Assembly: GCA_036004405.1 (NCBI GenBank)
Contig: DASYRM010000229.1
Span: 1-17,951, forward strand
Length of the DNA stretch: 17,951 nucleotides
Reading direction: 5' to 3'
DNA from: DASYRM01 sp036004405
GTDB taxonomy: Bacteria > Acidobacteriota > Vicinamibacteria > Vicinamibacterales > UBA2999
Positions 6,901 through 14,408 of the stretch are shown piece by piece. The stretch's first letter is position 1, and each line of letters begins with the position of its first letter. A model generated the notes under the pieces. It did not search any database. It saw only the letters and a program-made list of their open reading frames with translations, and had not been told where the DNA came from. A program made the translations under genes and the position numbers.

Positions 6901-8805
6901 ATGGGCTCCTCGGCCCAAGGCGGAGCCTCCCTCGTCCTGCTGTGCGGGATCCTGCCGGCGATTGCCGTCGCGCTGCTGTCGCTCGCGCGCCCGGCCGCCT
7001 TCACGCATTTCGAGTACGGCGTCTACGATCGGCTGACGCGCGCCATCCGCGCGCACGCGCCGGGCGGTCACGTGGCCATCGTGGACGTGGACGAGCAGAG
7101 CCTCGCGACGGTCGGCCAGTGGCCGTGGCGACGCGACACCATCGCCGCGCTGCTCTCGAAGATCCGCGACCTCGGTGCCCCCACGATCGGCGTGGACGTG
7201 ATCTTCGCCGAATCCGATCGCCGCGGAGGCGAAGACGATCAGCCCGATGCGGCGCTCGCGAAGACGCTGCGCGAAGGCCGGGTGGTGCTCGGCTACGCGA
7301 TGCGCTTCGACGGCGACCGCGACCCTGGCACGTGCGTGCCGCCGCCGCTCGGCCTGTCGATCGCGCAGGCGGACAGCGGCGACGAACCGGTCTTTCGCGC
7401 CACCGGGGCGATCTGCAGCCTGCCGGAGCTCACTGCCGCCGCGGGGGCGCAGGGGTTCCTCAACGCCGCGCCCGACTCCGACGGCATCCTGCGGCGCGTG
7501 CCGCTGCTGGTGCGGCTCGGTGAGGGCACCTATCCAAGCCTGGCGCTCGCCACCGTGGCGGCGATGACCGGCACGAAGAACGTCACCCTCCGCGTCGAAA
7601 ACGCCAACGCCAACACGCTGGCGATCAACGGTCACGAAGTGCCGCTCGACGGCAAGAGCAATCTGCTCCTCCGCTACCGCGGCAAGAAGCAGGCGTTCCG
7701 CTACGTGTCGGCCGCCGACGTGATGCAGAACCGGGTGCCGGCCGGCGCCTTCGCTGACACGCTGGTGATGGTGGGGACGACCGCGCTCGGCACCCGCGAG
7801 GTGGTGGCCACGCCGCTCGACACGCTGTTCGTCGGCGTCGAAGTACAGGCTACCGTGGCCGACAATCTGCTGCAGCGCGACTTTTTCGGCCGGCCGCAGC
7901 ACGCGGTCGCCATCGAAACGATTCTTGTCCTCGTCCTCGGACTCGCCACCACGCTGGTGGTGCGGCGCGTCGGCGGCACCTGGGGATCGGGCGCGGTCAT
8001 CGCCTCAGCCGCCGCACTCTGGGCCGGCTGCGCGGCCCTGCTCTCGTCCACCGGATCCTTCGTCTCACCCCTCTACCCGACAATGGGTCTCGGCGCATCG
8101 CTCGCGGCCATGACCGTGGCCGGGCTGGTGGTCGAGCGCCAGCGCGCCGATCGCGCCGGCGCGGAGAAGGAAGGCTCGCAGCGGCTGATGGTGCAGACGC
8201 TGCTGTCGCTCACCGGCATCCGCGACGCCGAGACCGGGCGCCACTCGCGCCGCACGCAGCGCTACGCCCGCGTGCTGGCCCAGGAGCTGGCGCGGCATCC
8301 GCTGTTCCGCGACTACCTGACGGCGGACCGCATCGAGCTCGTGGCCAGTCTGGCGCCGCTGCACGACATCGGCAAGGTGGGCGTGCCCGACGCCGTGCTG
8401 AACAAACCGGGCAACCTCACGCCCGAAGAGAGAGATGAGATGCGCCGCCACCCTGAGTACGGCCGCGACGTGATCCTGAAGGCCGAGCGCGAGGCGGGCA
8501 TCCACGACGACCTCACGCTGTCGGTCGCGAAGGACATCGTCTACACCCACCATGAGAAGTGGGACGGCACGGGCTATCCGCAGGGGCTGCGCGGCGCCGA
8601 GATTCCGATTCCCGGCCGGCTGATGGCGGTGGTGGACGTGTACGACGCGGTGCGAACGCGCAGGCTCTACGGCGAGCCGGTGTCGCAGCACGAGGCGGTC
8701 GCGCTCATCGTCCGCGGCAAGGGCACGCATTTCGACCCGGCGGTCGTGGACGCCTTCCTGCGCGTGTCGCCTATCTTCGACGAGCTCTCCGCGATTGAGT
8801 CGTAG
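6901..8805 (+). CDS. CHASE2 sensor with HD-GYP phosphodiesterase output
   Basis: The protein has 634 residues. One membrane helix (about 10-30) leads into an extracytoplasmic CHASE2 domain (about 35-330, with HVAIVDVDEQSLATVGQWPW and GVDVIFAESD). Three further helices follow at about 337-358, 363-381 and 389-410. After a short linker a complete HD-GYP domain occupies about 440-632: GRHSRR with His448, LHDIGKVGVPD with His488-Asp489, HHEKWDGTGYP with GYP at 558-560, and DVYDAV. HD-GYP enzymes hydrolyse cyclic di-GMP or related 3',3'-cGAMP. The metal-binding residues look intact, so activity is likely. CHASE2 is usually joined to kinases or nucleotide cyclases; phosphodiesterase output is less usual. 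Chosen start: ATG at 6901 with GAGG 8 bases upstream. A TTG at 6874 adds 9 residues and also has a GGAGG, inside a hairpin. Confidence 0.9.
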   Translation: MGSSAQGGASLVLLCGILPAIAVALLSLARPAAFTHFEYGVYDRLTRAIRAHAPGGHVAIVDVDEQSLATVGQWPWRRDTIAALLSKIRDLGAPTIGVDVIFAESDRRGGEDDQPDAALAKTLREGRVVLGYAMRFDGDRDPGTCVPPPLGLSIAQADSGDEPVFRATGAICSLPELTAAAGAQGFLNAAPDSDGILRRVPLLVRLGEGTYPSLALATVAAMTGTKNVTLRVENANANTLAINGHEVPLDGKSNLLLRYRGKKQAFRYVSAADVMQNRVPAGAFADTLVMVGTTALGTREVVATPLDTLFVGVEVQATVADNLLQRDFFGRPQHAVAIETILVLVLGLATTLVVRRVGGTWGSGAVIASAAALWAGCAALLSSTGSFVSPLYPTMGLGASLAAMTVAGLVVERQRADRAGAEKEGSQRLMVQTLLSLTGIRDAETGRHSRRTQRYARVLAQELARHPLFRDYLTADRIELVASLAPLHDIGKVGVPDAVLNKPGNLTPEERDEMRRHPEYGRDVILKAEREAGIHDDLTLSVAKDIVYTHHEKWDGTGYPQGLRGAEIPIPGRLMAVVDVYDAVRTRRLYGEPVSQHEAVALIVRGKGTHFDPAVVDAFLRVSPIFDELSAIES

Positions 8806-8806
8806 C

Positions 8807-8857
8807 GTAGGGGCACAGTCGTAGTAGGGGCACAGTCGTAGTAGGGGCACAGTCGTA
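8807..8857. repeat. Three tandem copies of a 17-base unit
   Basis: The unit GTAGGGGCACAGTCGTA occurs three times without a break (8807-8823, 8824-8840, 8841-8857), identical in all copies. It begins directly after the stop of the CHASE2/HD-GYP gene and runs into the nested palindrome. It has no spacers and is not a CRISPR. Such a perfect short array may change copy number by slippage. Confidence 0.9.
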
Positions 8858-8911
8858 GAGGCGAACCTTTAGGTTCGCCTGCGCAGGCGGACCTGAAGGT
8901 CCGCCTCTACG
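8854..8911. repeat. Nested palindromic element, copy 1
   Basis: The outer arms CGTAGAGGCG (8854-8863) and CGCCTCTACG (8902-8911) are exact reverse complements. Inside are two hairpins: aggcgaacct/aggttcgcct (8859-8868, 8871-8880, loop tt) and aggcggacct/aggtccgcct (8885-8894, 8897-8906, loop ga), with GCGC between them. The whole can fold as one long stem or as two hairpins. It lies between two convergent genes and may stop transcription from both sides. Its right arm supplies the TAG stop codon of the leftward esterase gene. A second copy is at 14313-14374. Confidence 0.92.
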
Positions 8912-10274
8912 TACCCAAGTACTTTTCCGCCCAGGTCAGGAACGTCGGCCAGTTCGGACCCGCGGTGTGGCCGCCGCGATGCTGGCGGAACGCCACCTCT
9001 CCGGTGACGAGGCCGGTCTCCATCGGCGGATAGTCGGCGGTGCCGAGATCGCGTTTGCCGAGCAGCCGGTAGACCGGGCCGGCGCCCACACCCGCGAGGA
9101 ACATCCCCCTCGCGTCGATCCAGCGCCCTTCCACTTCGAGCGACCCGGCGCTGATGAACACGGGCCGCGGCGCGCACAGCGCCACGAGCTCGTGGGCGTC
9201 CACCGGCAGATCGTTCGGCGTCAGCGGACCCGCGTACTTCAGATAGTTGCCGGCCATCCAGTGATACTCGCCCTGCCCGGCGACGTTCTCCACCTGCTCG
9301 CCGAAGTGCCGGCGATGGATCTTGGCGCCGCCGGCCCCCGACGACGCGATGAAGCCGATCGCGAAGCGCGGATCGTAGGCCATCGTCACCAGCGCCGCCT
9401 TCCCGTAGCGCGACAGCCCCTCGATGCCGACACGCTTCGCGTCCACCGCGCGATCGGTCTCGAAGTAGTCGAGCGCCCGGCTGGCGCCCCACGCCCACGC
9501 GCGAAGCGCACCCCAGTCGTCCAGATCGCGAGGCTGCCCCTTGTTGACGAGCCCGATGATGCCGCGCGTGAGGCCGGCACCGTTGTCGGCCTGCACGCTC
9601 GTCGGCACGAGCACCGCGTAGCCCCAACCCTTGCGCGCGATCTGCTCCTGCCAGGTCCCTTCAGGAGGCGGTGACGGCAGCGGCGGCGCATTGGCGGCGC
9701 GGGCGCGCGGCGCAAACCCGAACTCCATGATGACGGGCACCGGCCCGCGCGCGGTGGCCGGGGTGGCCACCGTGAGCTGGATGTCCACGGTGACGAGCGG
9801 ATACGACGAATTGTCCACGTGGCCCACGAGCTGCTTCGTGAGCATCGACACGCCGCCGACCGATTCAGTGGCCGTCGAGGTGACTTCCCACTTCACCGCC
9901 GGCGTCGTTGCGGGAGCACGGCCATAGACCTCGCGGTCGAAGTCCTCGACGATCTCCGCGCGGCGCCGCGTCCAGTCGCGCGCCGTCTTCACCGGCCGGC
10001 CGTTTCTGAACGTGAGCGGATCGGGCAGGCTGCGGTACGGCGTCGCCTTCGATTCGTCGGCGTTCGAGGCGTCCGGCGCGTTTGGATCGCCGCTCGGCCC
10101 GCGGCGCAGCGACGTGATGCCCATCAGCCGCATCAACCGCTGATGATCCTGCTGCGCCGTGAGCTCGACGACCGCGGCGGTTCCAGCGCCCTGCGCCAGC
10201 GTCGGAACCATCGACGCCACCGGCAGCAGGGACAGGAACGCCGTCACGAACAGCAGGCGCCAGAACCGCGACAT
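8907..10274 (-). CDS. CE15-family glucuronoyl esterase (secreted)
   Basis: The protein has 455 residues from the ATG at 10274, which opens a compact signal peptide (MSRFWRLLF, hydrophobic to about 22, cut near LAQG). Family CE15 is an alpha/beta hydrolase that cleaves the ester between 4-O-methyl-glucuronic acid of xylan and lignin alcohols. CE15 features are clear: LPDPLTF followed by REVYGRAP, the nucleophile motif GLSRYGKAAL with Ser288, GAGGAKIHRRHFGEQVEN, LCAPRPVFISAGS, and HRGGHTAGPNW with the likely catalytic His436. The catalytic acid cannot be assigned with certainty. An upstream GTG at 10316 overlaps the preceding stop codon and would add 14 residues, but it would give an untypical signal peptide. 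It is the second gene of an operon with a secreted HExxH protein. Its stop codon lies in the palindromic element. Confidence 0.85.
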   Translation of the reverse strand: MSRFWRLLFVTAFLSLLPVASMVPTLAQGAGTAAVVELTAQQDHQRLMRLMGITSLRRGPSGDPNAPDASNADESKATPYRSLPDPLTFRNGRPVKTARDWTRRRAEIVEDFDREVYGRAPATTPAVKWEVTSTATESVGGVSMLTKQLVGHVDNSSYPLVTVDIQLTVATPATARGPVPVIMEFGFAPRARAANAPPLPSPPPEGTWQEQIARKGWGYAVLVPTSVQADNGAGLTRGIIGLVNKGQPRDLDDWGALRAWAWGASRALDYFETDRAVDAKRVGIEGLSRYGKAALVTMAYDPRFAIGFIASSGAGGAKIHRRHFGEQVENVAGQGEYHWMAGNYLKYAGPLTPNDLPVDAHELVALCAPRPVFISAGSLEVEGRWIDARGMFLAGVGAGPVYRLLGKRDLGTADYPPMETGLVTGEVAFRQHRGGHTAGPNWPTFLTWAEKYLGT

Positions 10275-10312
10275 CACCATCTCGCCGCCGCCAATGTTCG
10301 CACGATCGCCCC

Positions 10313-12199
10313 TCACTCGATGACGATCGGGGAGAGGTTGCTCCGGCTGTACTGAGGCCCGGCGGCGGGCCAGAACAGGTAGACCTCCATCTGGTAAACC
10401 CCGCGCTGGGACTCGTCGAAGCTACCGGTGACCTCAAACGTCGAGCGCGCGCTGATCGCACCGCTGAAGCGGATGGGCGGCCCCGAACCGCCATACTTGC
10501 GCAGGACGATCAAGATCTGGCTTACATCCGAGCGATCGGCCGCCTTCACCAGACCGGTCCAGGAGACGCGCTGGCCCACGGGATAGTGGCTGGAGACCAG
10601 GTAGTCGAACTCCACGCCCCTCACATCGTCCTTGTCGAACGACCGGGTGTCGACGTCGAACGACTCATCGAGGGCCGAAGCACGCAGCGGCCGGATCCAC
10701 GTTCGAAGATCCACGCCCCACCCCGTCGCCGCGTCAAAAGAGCCCGCGCCGTCGTAGCCGACGACCCCGGTCTGCAGCGGGTCTTCCAAACGCGACGCGT
10801 AGAAGGTCCAGTAGTCCATCTCGCGCGCCGTGAGCAGCTGCTCCGAGACGACGATCACCGCCCGGTGCCACTCTCTCGCCACCGGGCCTGAGCGCTCACC
10901 GATCATCCCGATCACGTTGAAGACCGTCGCCGATCGAGTCGCGCCGGTGACCGCGGCGCCAACCGCCGGGGTCGCAGTGAACGTGGCGCCGAACTGCCCC
11001 TGCTCCTGAAACAGGTCCACAGCGGGCACCTGCTCTTTCGACAGCAGCCCCATCGCATACATGGTGAACGGGTGGAAGCGAGCCGGCGCAGTCGCCAGGC
11101 CGATCTGCCACCCGCCTTCCGCGGGCACCACCTTCCGCGAGGCAGACAACGGGCCGCCAAGCAACGTCTCCCCTTGGGTCCACAATGGATCGTGCGACGT
11201 CGGGGAAGCGCCTGCGCGAGTAATGCCGGTCAGGCGGCTCCAGTCGATGTACCCGCCCCATTGGTGCGCGAGCTCGTGAACGCTTGTGGCGTTCTTGGTG
11301 AGGGCGCCGTCGGCGAGCAGTTCGACGCTGTGCAGCCGGTGCGAGGCGCTGCCGTAGCGCGCGCTGTCGTCGAAGAGCTGCAGGCCAATGCCGCTCACGT
11401 CGTTGCGGACATTGCGATGGAACGCCTGATAGGACGCGCCGAGCCCCGCCTGCGGAACCATCGACAGTGTGTCGTAGCTGTCTTCGAAATCCTGGTAGAA
11501 CCGCCGCGCCACGGCGGCGAAGTCGAAACCCGCGTCGTCTTGGACGTACGCGTTGGCAAAGCCGGGCATCACGATGTTGACGACATACGAGGAATACTGG
11601 AGGTCGTCGGCAAGCCGGCTCACTTGCACGCGGGGCAAGGTTTTCGGGGCGATGCGCAGGTCGATGCCCCAGAACGTCGGCGCTTCCACGGGTCCATTGA
11701 GAATCCAGCCCCAGCGGACTTCGCCGATGTCCCAGCCCCAACCCTGCGCACTCAGAATCTCATCGACGCGCTGCCTGGACCAGGTCGGACGGAAGACGCT
11801 GACGAGCCGTCCCGCGACCAACCGTGTCTCGATTCGGGCCCACTCCTCCATATCGCGGTCGGGCGTGTTCGCCATGAAGCGCACGGTGGCCACATCACCA
11901 GGGATCAGGAAATCGCGCAGCGTCACCGGGCCGTCGTAGTCGGCGGCGAGGATGGGCGGTTCCTGCAGAAAGGTTGCCGGGGTGCCCTCGGGCACGACGG
12001 CCCGCGGACGGAGGCCCATTTGCCGCAGCCGGTCGGGCCCCGTCCAACAGTCGACGGCGCGCGCGTCGGCTTTCTGCATCAGCCACGCCTCGGGCACCGC
12101 GCCCTCCTGCGCCTGAGGGGGAGGCGTCGTGCCGAAAGCAATGGCCGTCGTCGCCAGAACCGTCGTCACCGTAACGCGAATGCGGGGGGGAATTCGCAT
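10313..12199 (-). CDS. Secreted putative zinc metallopeptidase with HELAH motif, family unassigned
   Basis: The protein has 628 residues. A signal peptide (about 1-31) begins with basic residues, MRIPPRIRV, and ends before QEGAVPEA. The central region holds VHELAHQWGGY, an HExxH zinc-binding motif (His308, Glu309, His312). There is no glutamate 18 residues further on, so it is not an ordinary M1 aminopeptidase. His or Asp residues in SPTSHDPLW are possible third ligands. Further on, FHPFTMYAMGLLSKEQVP looks like a conserved block seen in some unnamed secreted bacterial proteins, from memory only. The last 100 residues (VGQRVSWTGLVK ... VYQMEVYLFWP) look like a beta-sandwich. The substrate is unknown. 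It is first in an operon with the CE15 esterase (stop and possible GTG start overlap at 10313-10316). No ribosome binding site is visible before the ATG. Confidence 0.7.
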   Translation of the reverse strand: MRIPPRIRVTVTTVLATTAIAFGTTPPPQAQEGAVPEAWLMQKADARAVDCWTGPDRLRQMGLRPRAVVPEGTPATFLQEPPILAADYDGPVTLRDFLIPGDVATVRFMANTPDRDMEEWARIETRLVAGRLVSVFRPTWSRQRVDEILSAQGWGWDIGEVRWGWILNGPVEAPTFWGIDLRIAPKTLPRVQVSRLADDLQYSSYVVNIVMPGFANAYVQDDAGFDFAAVARRFYQDFEDSYDTLSMVPQAGLGASYQAFHRNVRNDVSGIGLQLFDDSARYGSASHRLHSVELLADGALTKNATSVHELAHQWGGYIDWSRLTGITRAGASPTSHDPLWTQGETLLGGPLSASRKVVPAEGGWQIGLATAPARFHPFTMYAMGLLSKEQVPAVDLFQEQGQFGATFTATPAVGAAVTGATRSATVFNVIGMIGERSGPVAREWHRAVIVVSEQLLTAREMDYWTFYASRLEDPLQTGVVGYDGAGSFDAATGWGVDLRTWIRPLRASALDESFDVDTRSFDKDDVRGVEFDYLVSSHYPVGQRVSWTGLVKAADRSDVSQILIVLRKYGGSGPPIRFSGAISARSTFEVTGSFDESQRGVYQMEVYLFWPAAGPQYSRSNLSPIVIE

Positions 12200-12272
12200 G
12201 GCCGGCCGAGTCTAGCGCGGATTCGCGACGCCGCCGCGCTTCCGTTACACTCGCAGCTCTCGGCATTGAGTC

Positions 12273-12285
12273 TGACGTAACGTCA
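12273..12285. promoter_or_regulatory. Perfect 13-base palindrome, candidate operator
   Basis: TGACGTAACGTCA reads the same on both strands around a central A. It lies 31 bases before the PQQ dehydrogenase ATG in the 117-base divergent gap (12200-12316), a good place for a dimeric repressor or activator. A TACACT at 12246-12251 could be a -10 for the rightward gene, but the -35 is poor. No regulator gene is nearby to name the binding protein. Confidence 0.45.
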
Positions 12286-12316
12286 CGCGCGTACATCGAG
12301 CCTCGACGAGGAGCCC

Positions 12317-14308
12317 ATGACATCTGTTCCAACCGCCGCCGCCCGAGTGGGTGCGCTCGCCGTCATCGCAGCGCTCGCGATCACGACCATGCCGGGCCGC
12401 GCGGCCAGCGGCAACACCGACTGGCCCGCCTACGCGGGCGACAAGGCCAGCACCAAGTACTCGCCGCTCGATCAGATCAACCGTGGCAACTTGAAAGGCC
12501 TGACGATCGCGTGGCGCCGCTCCGCGCTACCCGAGGAGCTGCGAACCCTCTATCCGGACGCGCAGGCCCCGGCCAACTATCAGCACACGCCGATCGTGGT
12601 GAACGGGCTGCTCTACATGAGCACGGCGGTCGGCGTCGTGATGGCGCTCGAGCCGGCGACCGGCAAGACCGTGTGGTACGACACGCTGCCCAAGCGTCCG
12701 GACGGGCAGCCGGGTCGCGGCGGCCCGACGCGCGCCCTCGCCTACTGGAGCGACGGCAAGGACGCCCGCATCATCACCAACGTCGGGAGCAGTCTCGTCG
12801 CGCTCAACGCCAAGACCGGTAAGCGCTACGCCGACTTCGGCGACAGCGGCCAGGTGGACCTGCTGAAAGGCTTCGAGCGACCGATCACCGGCTGGCGCTG
12901 GAGCAGCGGACCGATGGTGGTGAAGGATGTCGTCATCATCGCCGGCGTCCCGGCGCCGGCCACCGACATCCTCAACGAGCGCGTGAAGGCGCCGAAGGAA
13001 ATGCCGCCCGACGACGTGCGCGGCTACGACGTCCGCACCGGCAAGCATCTCTGGACCTTCCACGTCGTGCCGCGCAAGGGCGAGTTCGGCAACGACACGT
13101 GGCTGAACGACTCGTGGACCTACTCGGGCAACAGCGGCACCTGGTCGCTCATCAGCGCCGACGAAGAGCTCGGGTACGTCTACCTGCCGACCGAGAACGC
13201 CACCGGCGACTACTACGGTGGCACGCGCCCCGGCACCAATCTCTTCTCGGAGAGCGTGCTGTGTCTCGACGCCAGGACCGGCATGCGCGTGTGGCACTAC
13301 CAGGTGGTGCATCACGGCCTGTGGGACTACGACCTGCCAGCCGCGCCGGTACTCGCCGACATCACCGTGAACGGGCGCCGCATCAAGGCGCTGGCGCAGG
13401 TGTCGAAGCAGGCGTTCGTGTACGTGCTCGACCGCACCAACGGCAAGCCGGTGTGGCCGATCGAAGAGCGTCCGGCGCCTCAGGGCAATACACCCGGCGA
13501 GTGGTATTCGCCCACGCAGCCGGTGCCGAGCAAGCCACCGGCCTTCGATCAGCAGGGCGTATCCGACCAGGACATCATCGACTTCACGCCGGAGCTCAAG
13601 GCCGAGGCGCTGAAGATCCTCAGCGAGTACAAATACGGACCGCTCTATACACCGGCGGTCGTGCTCGGCAGCCCGGATGGACCGAAGGGCACTATCTTCA
13701 TGCCCGGCACCAACGGCGGCGCGGATTGGGGTGGCGCCGCGCTCGACAAGGAGACCAGCGTTCTCTATGTGCCGTCGGCGCACCTGCCCGACGTGCTTGC
13801 CCTCGGCAAGTCGCTGCACGCCGAGTCCACGCTGCCGTTCGTGAAGCAGGCGGTGCCGCGCCTGGTCGGACCGCGTGGGCTGCCGGATCCCTTCAAGCCG
13901 CCCTACTCGCGGCTGGTCGCGATCGACTTGAACAAGGGGGACATCCTCTGGTCGGTGGCCAACGGCGACGGGCTCAAGAACCATCCAGCCTTTGCTGGCA
14001 TTCCCAATCTGCCAGCGATGGGACGGCCAGGCCGACTCGCGGCGCTGGTCACCAAGAACTTCGTGTTCATGGGTGAAGGCAGCGACACCGGCGTGGGCCT
14101 CGGAGGCATGGCACCCGGCCTGGGCGGCGGGCAGATGTTCCGCGCCTTCGACAAGAAGACCGGCGCCATCGTGTGGGAGATGGAACTGCCTGCCGGCATC
14201 AGCAACGCGCCGATGACCTACATGGCCGACGGCCGGCAGTACATCGTCGTGGCAGTGTCGGGCCGGCAGTACCCGGGCGAACTCATCGCGCTTTCGTTGC
14301 CGCGTTAA
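12317..14308 (+). CDS. PQQ-dependent (quinoprotein) dehydrogenase, glucose-dehydrogenase-like
   Basis: The protein has 663 residues. A signal peptide to about residue 30 places it in the periplasm. The mature part begins TDWPAYAGDKASTKYSPLDQIN, the usual entry to the eight-bladed propeller of PQQ dehydrogenases. The propeller blades show repeated tryptophan-docking segments (ALEPATGKTVW, AFDKKTGAIVWEMELP). HHGLWDYDLPAAPVLADI at 332-349 is typical of the glucose-dehydrogenase branch, where this region lies by the cofactor. No N-terminal membrane helices like those of E. coli Gcd and no cytochrome c domain are present, so electrons must pass to a separate carrier. The substrate (sugar, polyol or alcohol) is not certain. 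No PQQ synthesis genes are in the window. An AGGAG at 12309-12313 precedes the ATG closely. Confidence 0.9.
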   Translation: MTSVPTAAARVGALAVIAALAITTMPGRAASGNTDWPAYAGDKASTKYSPLDQINRGNLKGLTIAWRRSALPEELRTLYPDAQAPANYQHTPIVVNGLLYMSTAVGVVMALEPATGKTVWYDTLPKRPDGQPGRGGPTRALAYWSDGKDARIITNVGSSLVALNAKTGKRYADFGDSGQVDLLKGFERPITGWRWSSGPMVVKDVVIIAGVPAPATDILNERVKAPKEMPPDDVRGYDVRTGKHLWTFHVVPRKGEFGNDTWLNDSWTYSGNSGTWSLISADEELGYVYLPTENATGDYYGGTRPGTNLFSESVLCLDARTGMRVWHYQVVHHGLWDYDLPAAPVLADITVNGRRIKALAQVSKQAFVYVLDRTNGKPVWPIEERPAPQGNTPGEWYSPTQPVPSKPPAFDQQGVSDQDIIDFTPELKAEALKILSEYKYGPLYTPAVVLGSPDGPKGTIFMPGTNGGADWGGAALDKETSVLYVPSAHLPDVLALGKSLHAESTLPFVKQAVPRLVGPRGLPDPFKPPYSRLVAIDLNKGDILWSVANGDGLKNHPAFAGIPNLPAMGRPGRLAALVTKNFVFMGEGSDTGVGLGGMAPGLGGGQMFRAFDKKTGAIVWEMELPAGISNAPMTYMADGRQYIVVAVSGRQYPGELIALSLPR

Positions 14309-14312
14309 CGTT

Positions 14313-14374
14313 CGTAGAGGCGAACCTCTGAGGTTCGCCTGCGGGCAGGCGGACCTGACAGGTCCGCCTCTACG
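14313..14374. repeat. Nested palindromic element, copy 2
   Basis: The outer arms (14313-14322, 14365-14374) and all four inner stem arms are identical to copy 1 at 8854-8911. Only the turns differ: the loops are CTG and GAC instead of TT and GA, and the linker is GCGGGC instead of GCGC. The larger turns still allow extra closing pairs. It starts 5 bases after the PQQ dehydrogenase stop and lies between two genes of the same direction. The rest of the gap to 14408 shows only a weak AGG before the next ATG. Confidence 0.92.
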
Positions 14375-14408
14375 TACACGCGGCGCAGACACGAGACAAA
14401 ATAGGTCC

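Noticed and set aside
6439..7902. Leftward open frame of 487 codons
   Set aside because: It runs antisense across the OmpA lipoprotein and CHASE2 genes, both of which have clear domains; its composition is that of a shadow frame.
8807..8911. CRISPR array
   Set aside because: The repeats are contiguous with no spacers, only three units exist, and no cas gene is present.
11264..11278. M1-family aminopeptidase assignment for the HELAHQW protein
   Set aside because: The glutamate expected 18 residues after the second histidine is missing and the overall length and layout differ.
11072..12280. Rightward open frame of 402 codons opposite the secreted HExxH protein
   Set aside because: It lacks any signal or domain; the leftward frame has a signal peptide and the HELAH motif.
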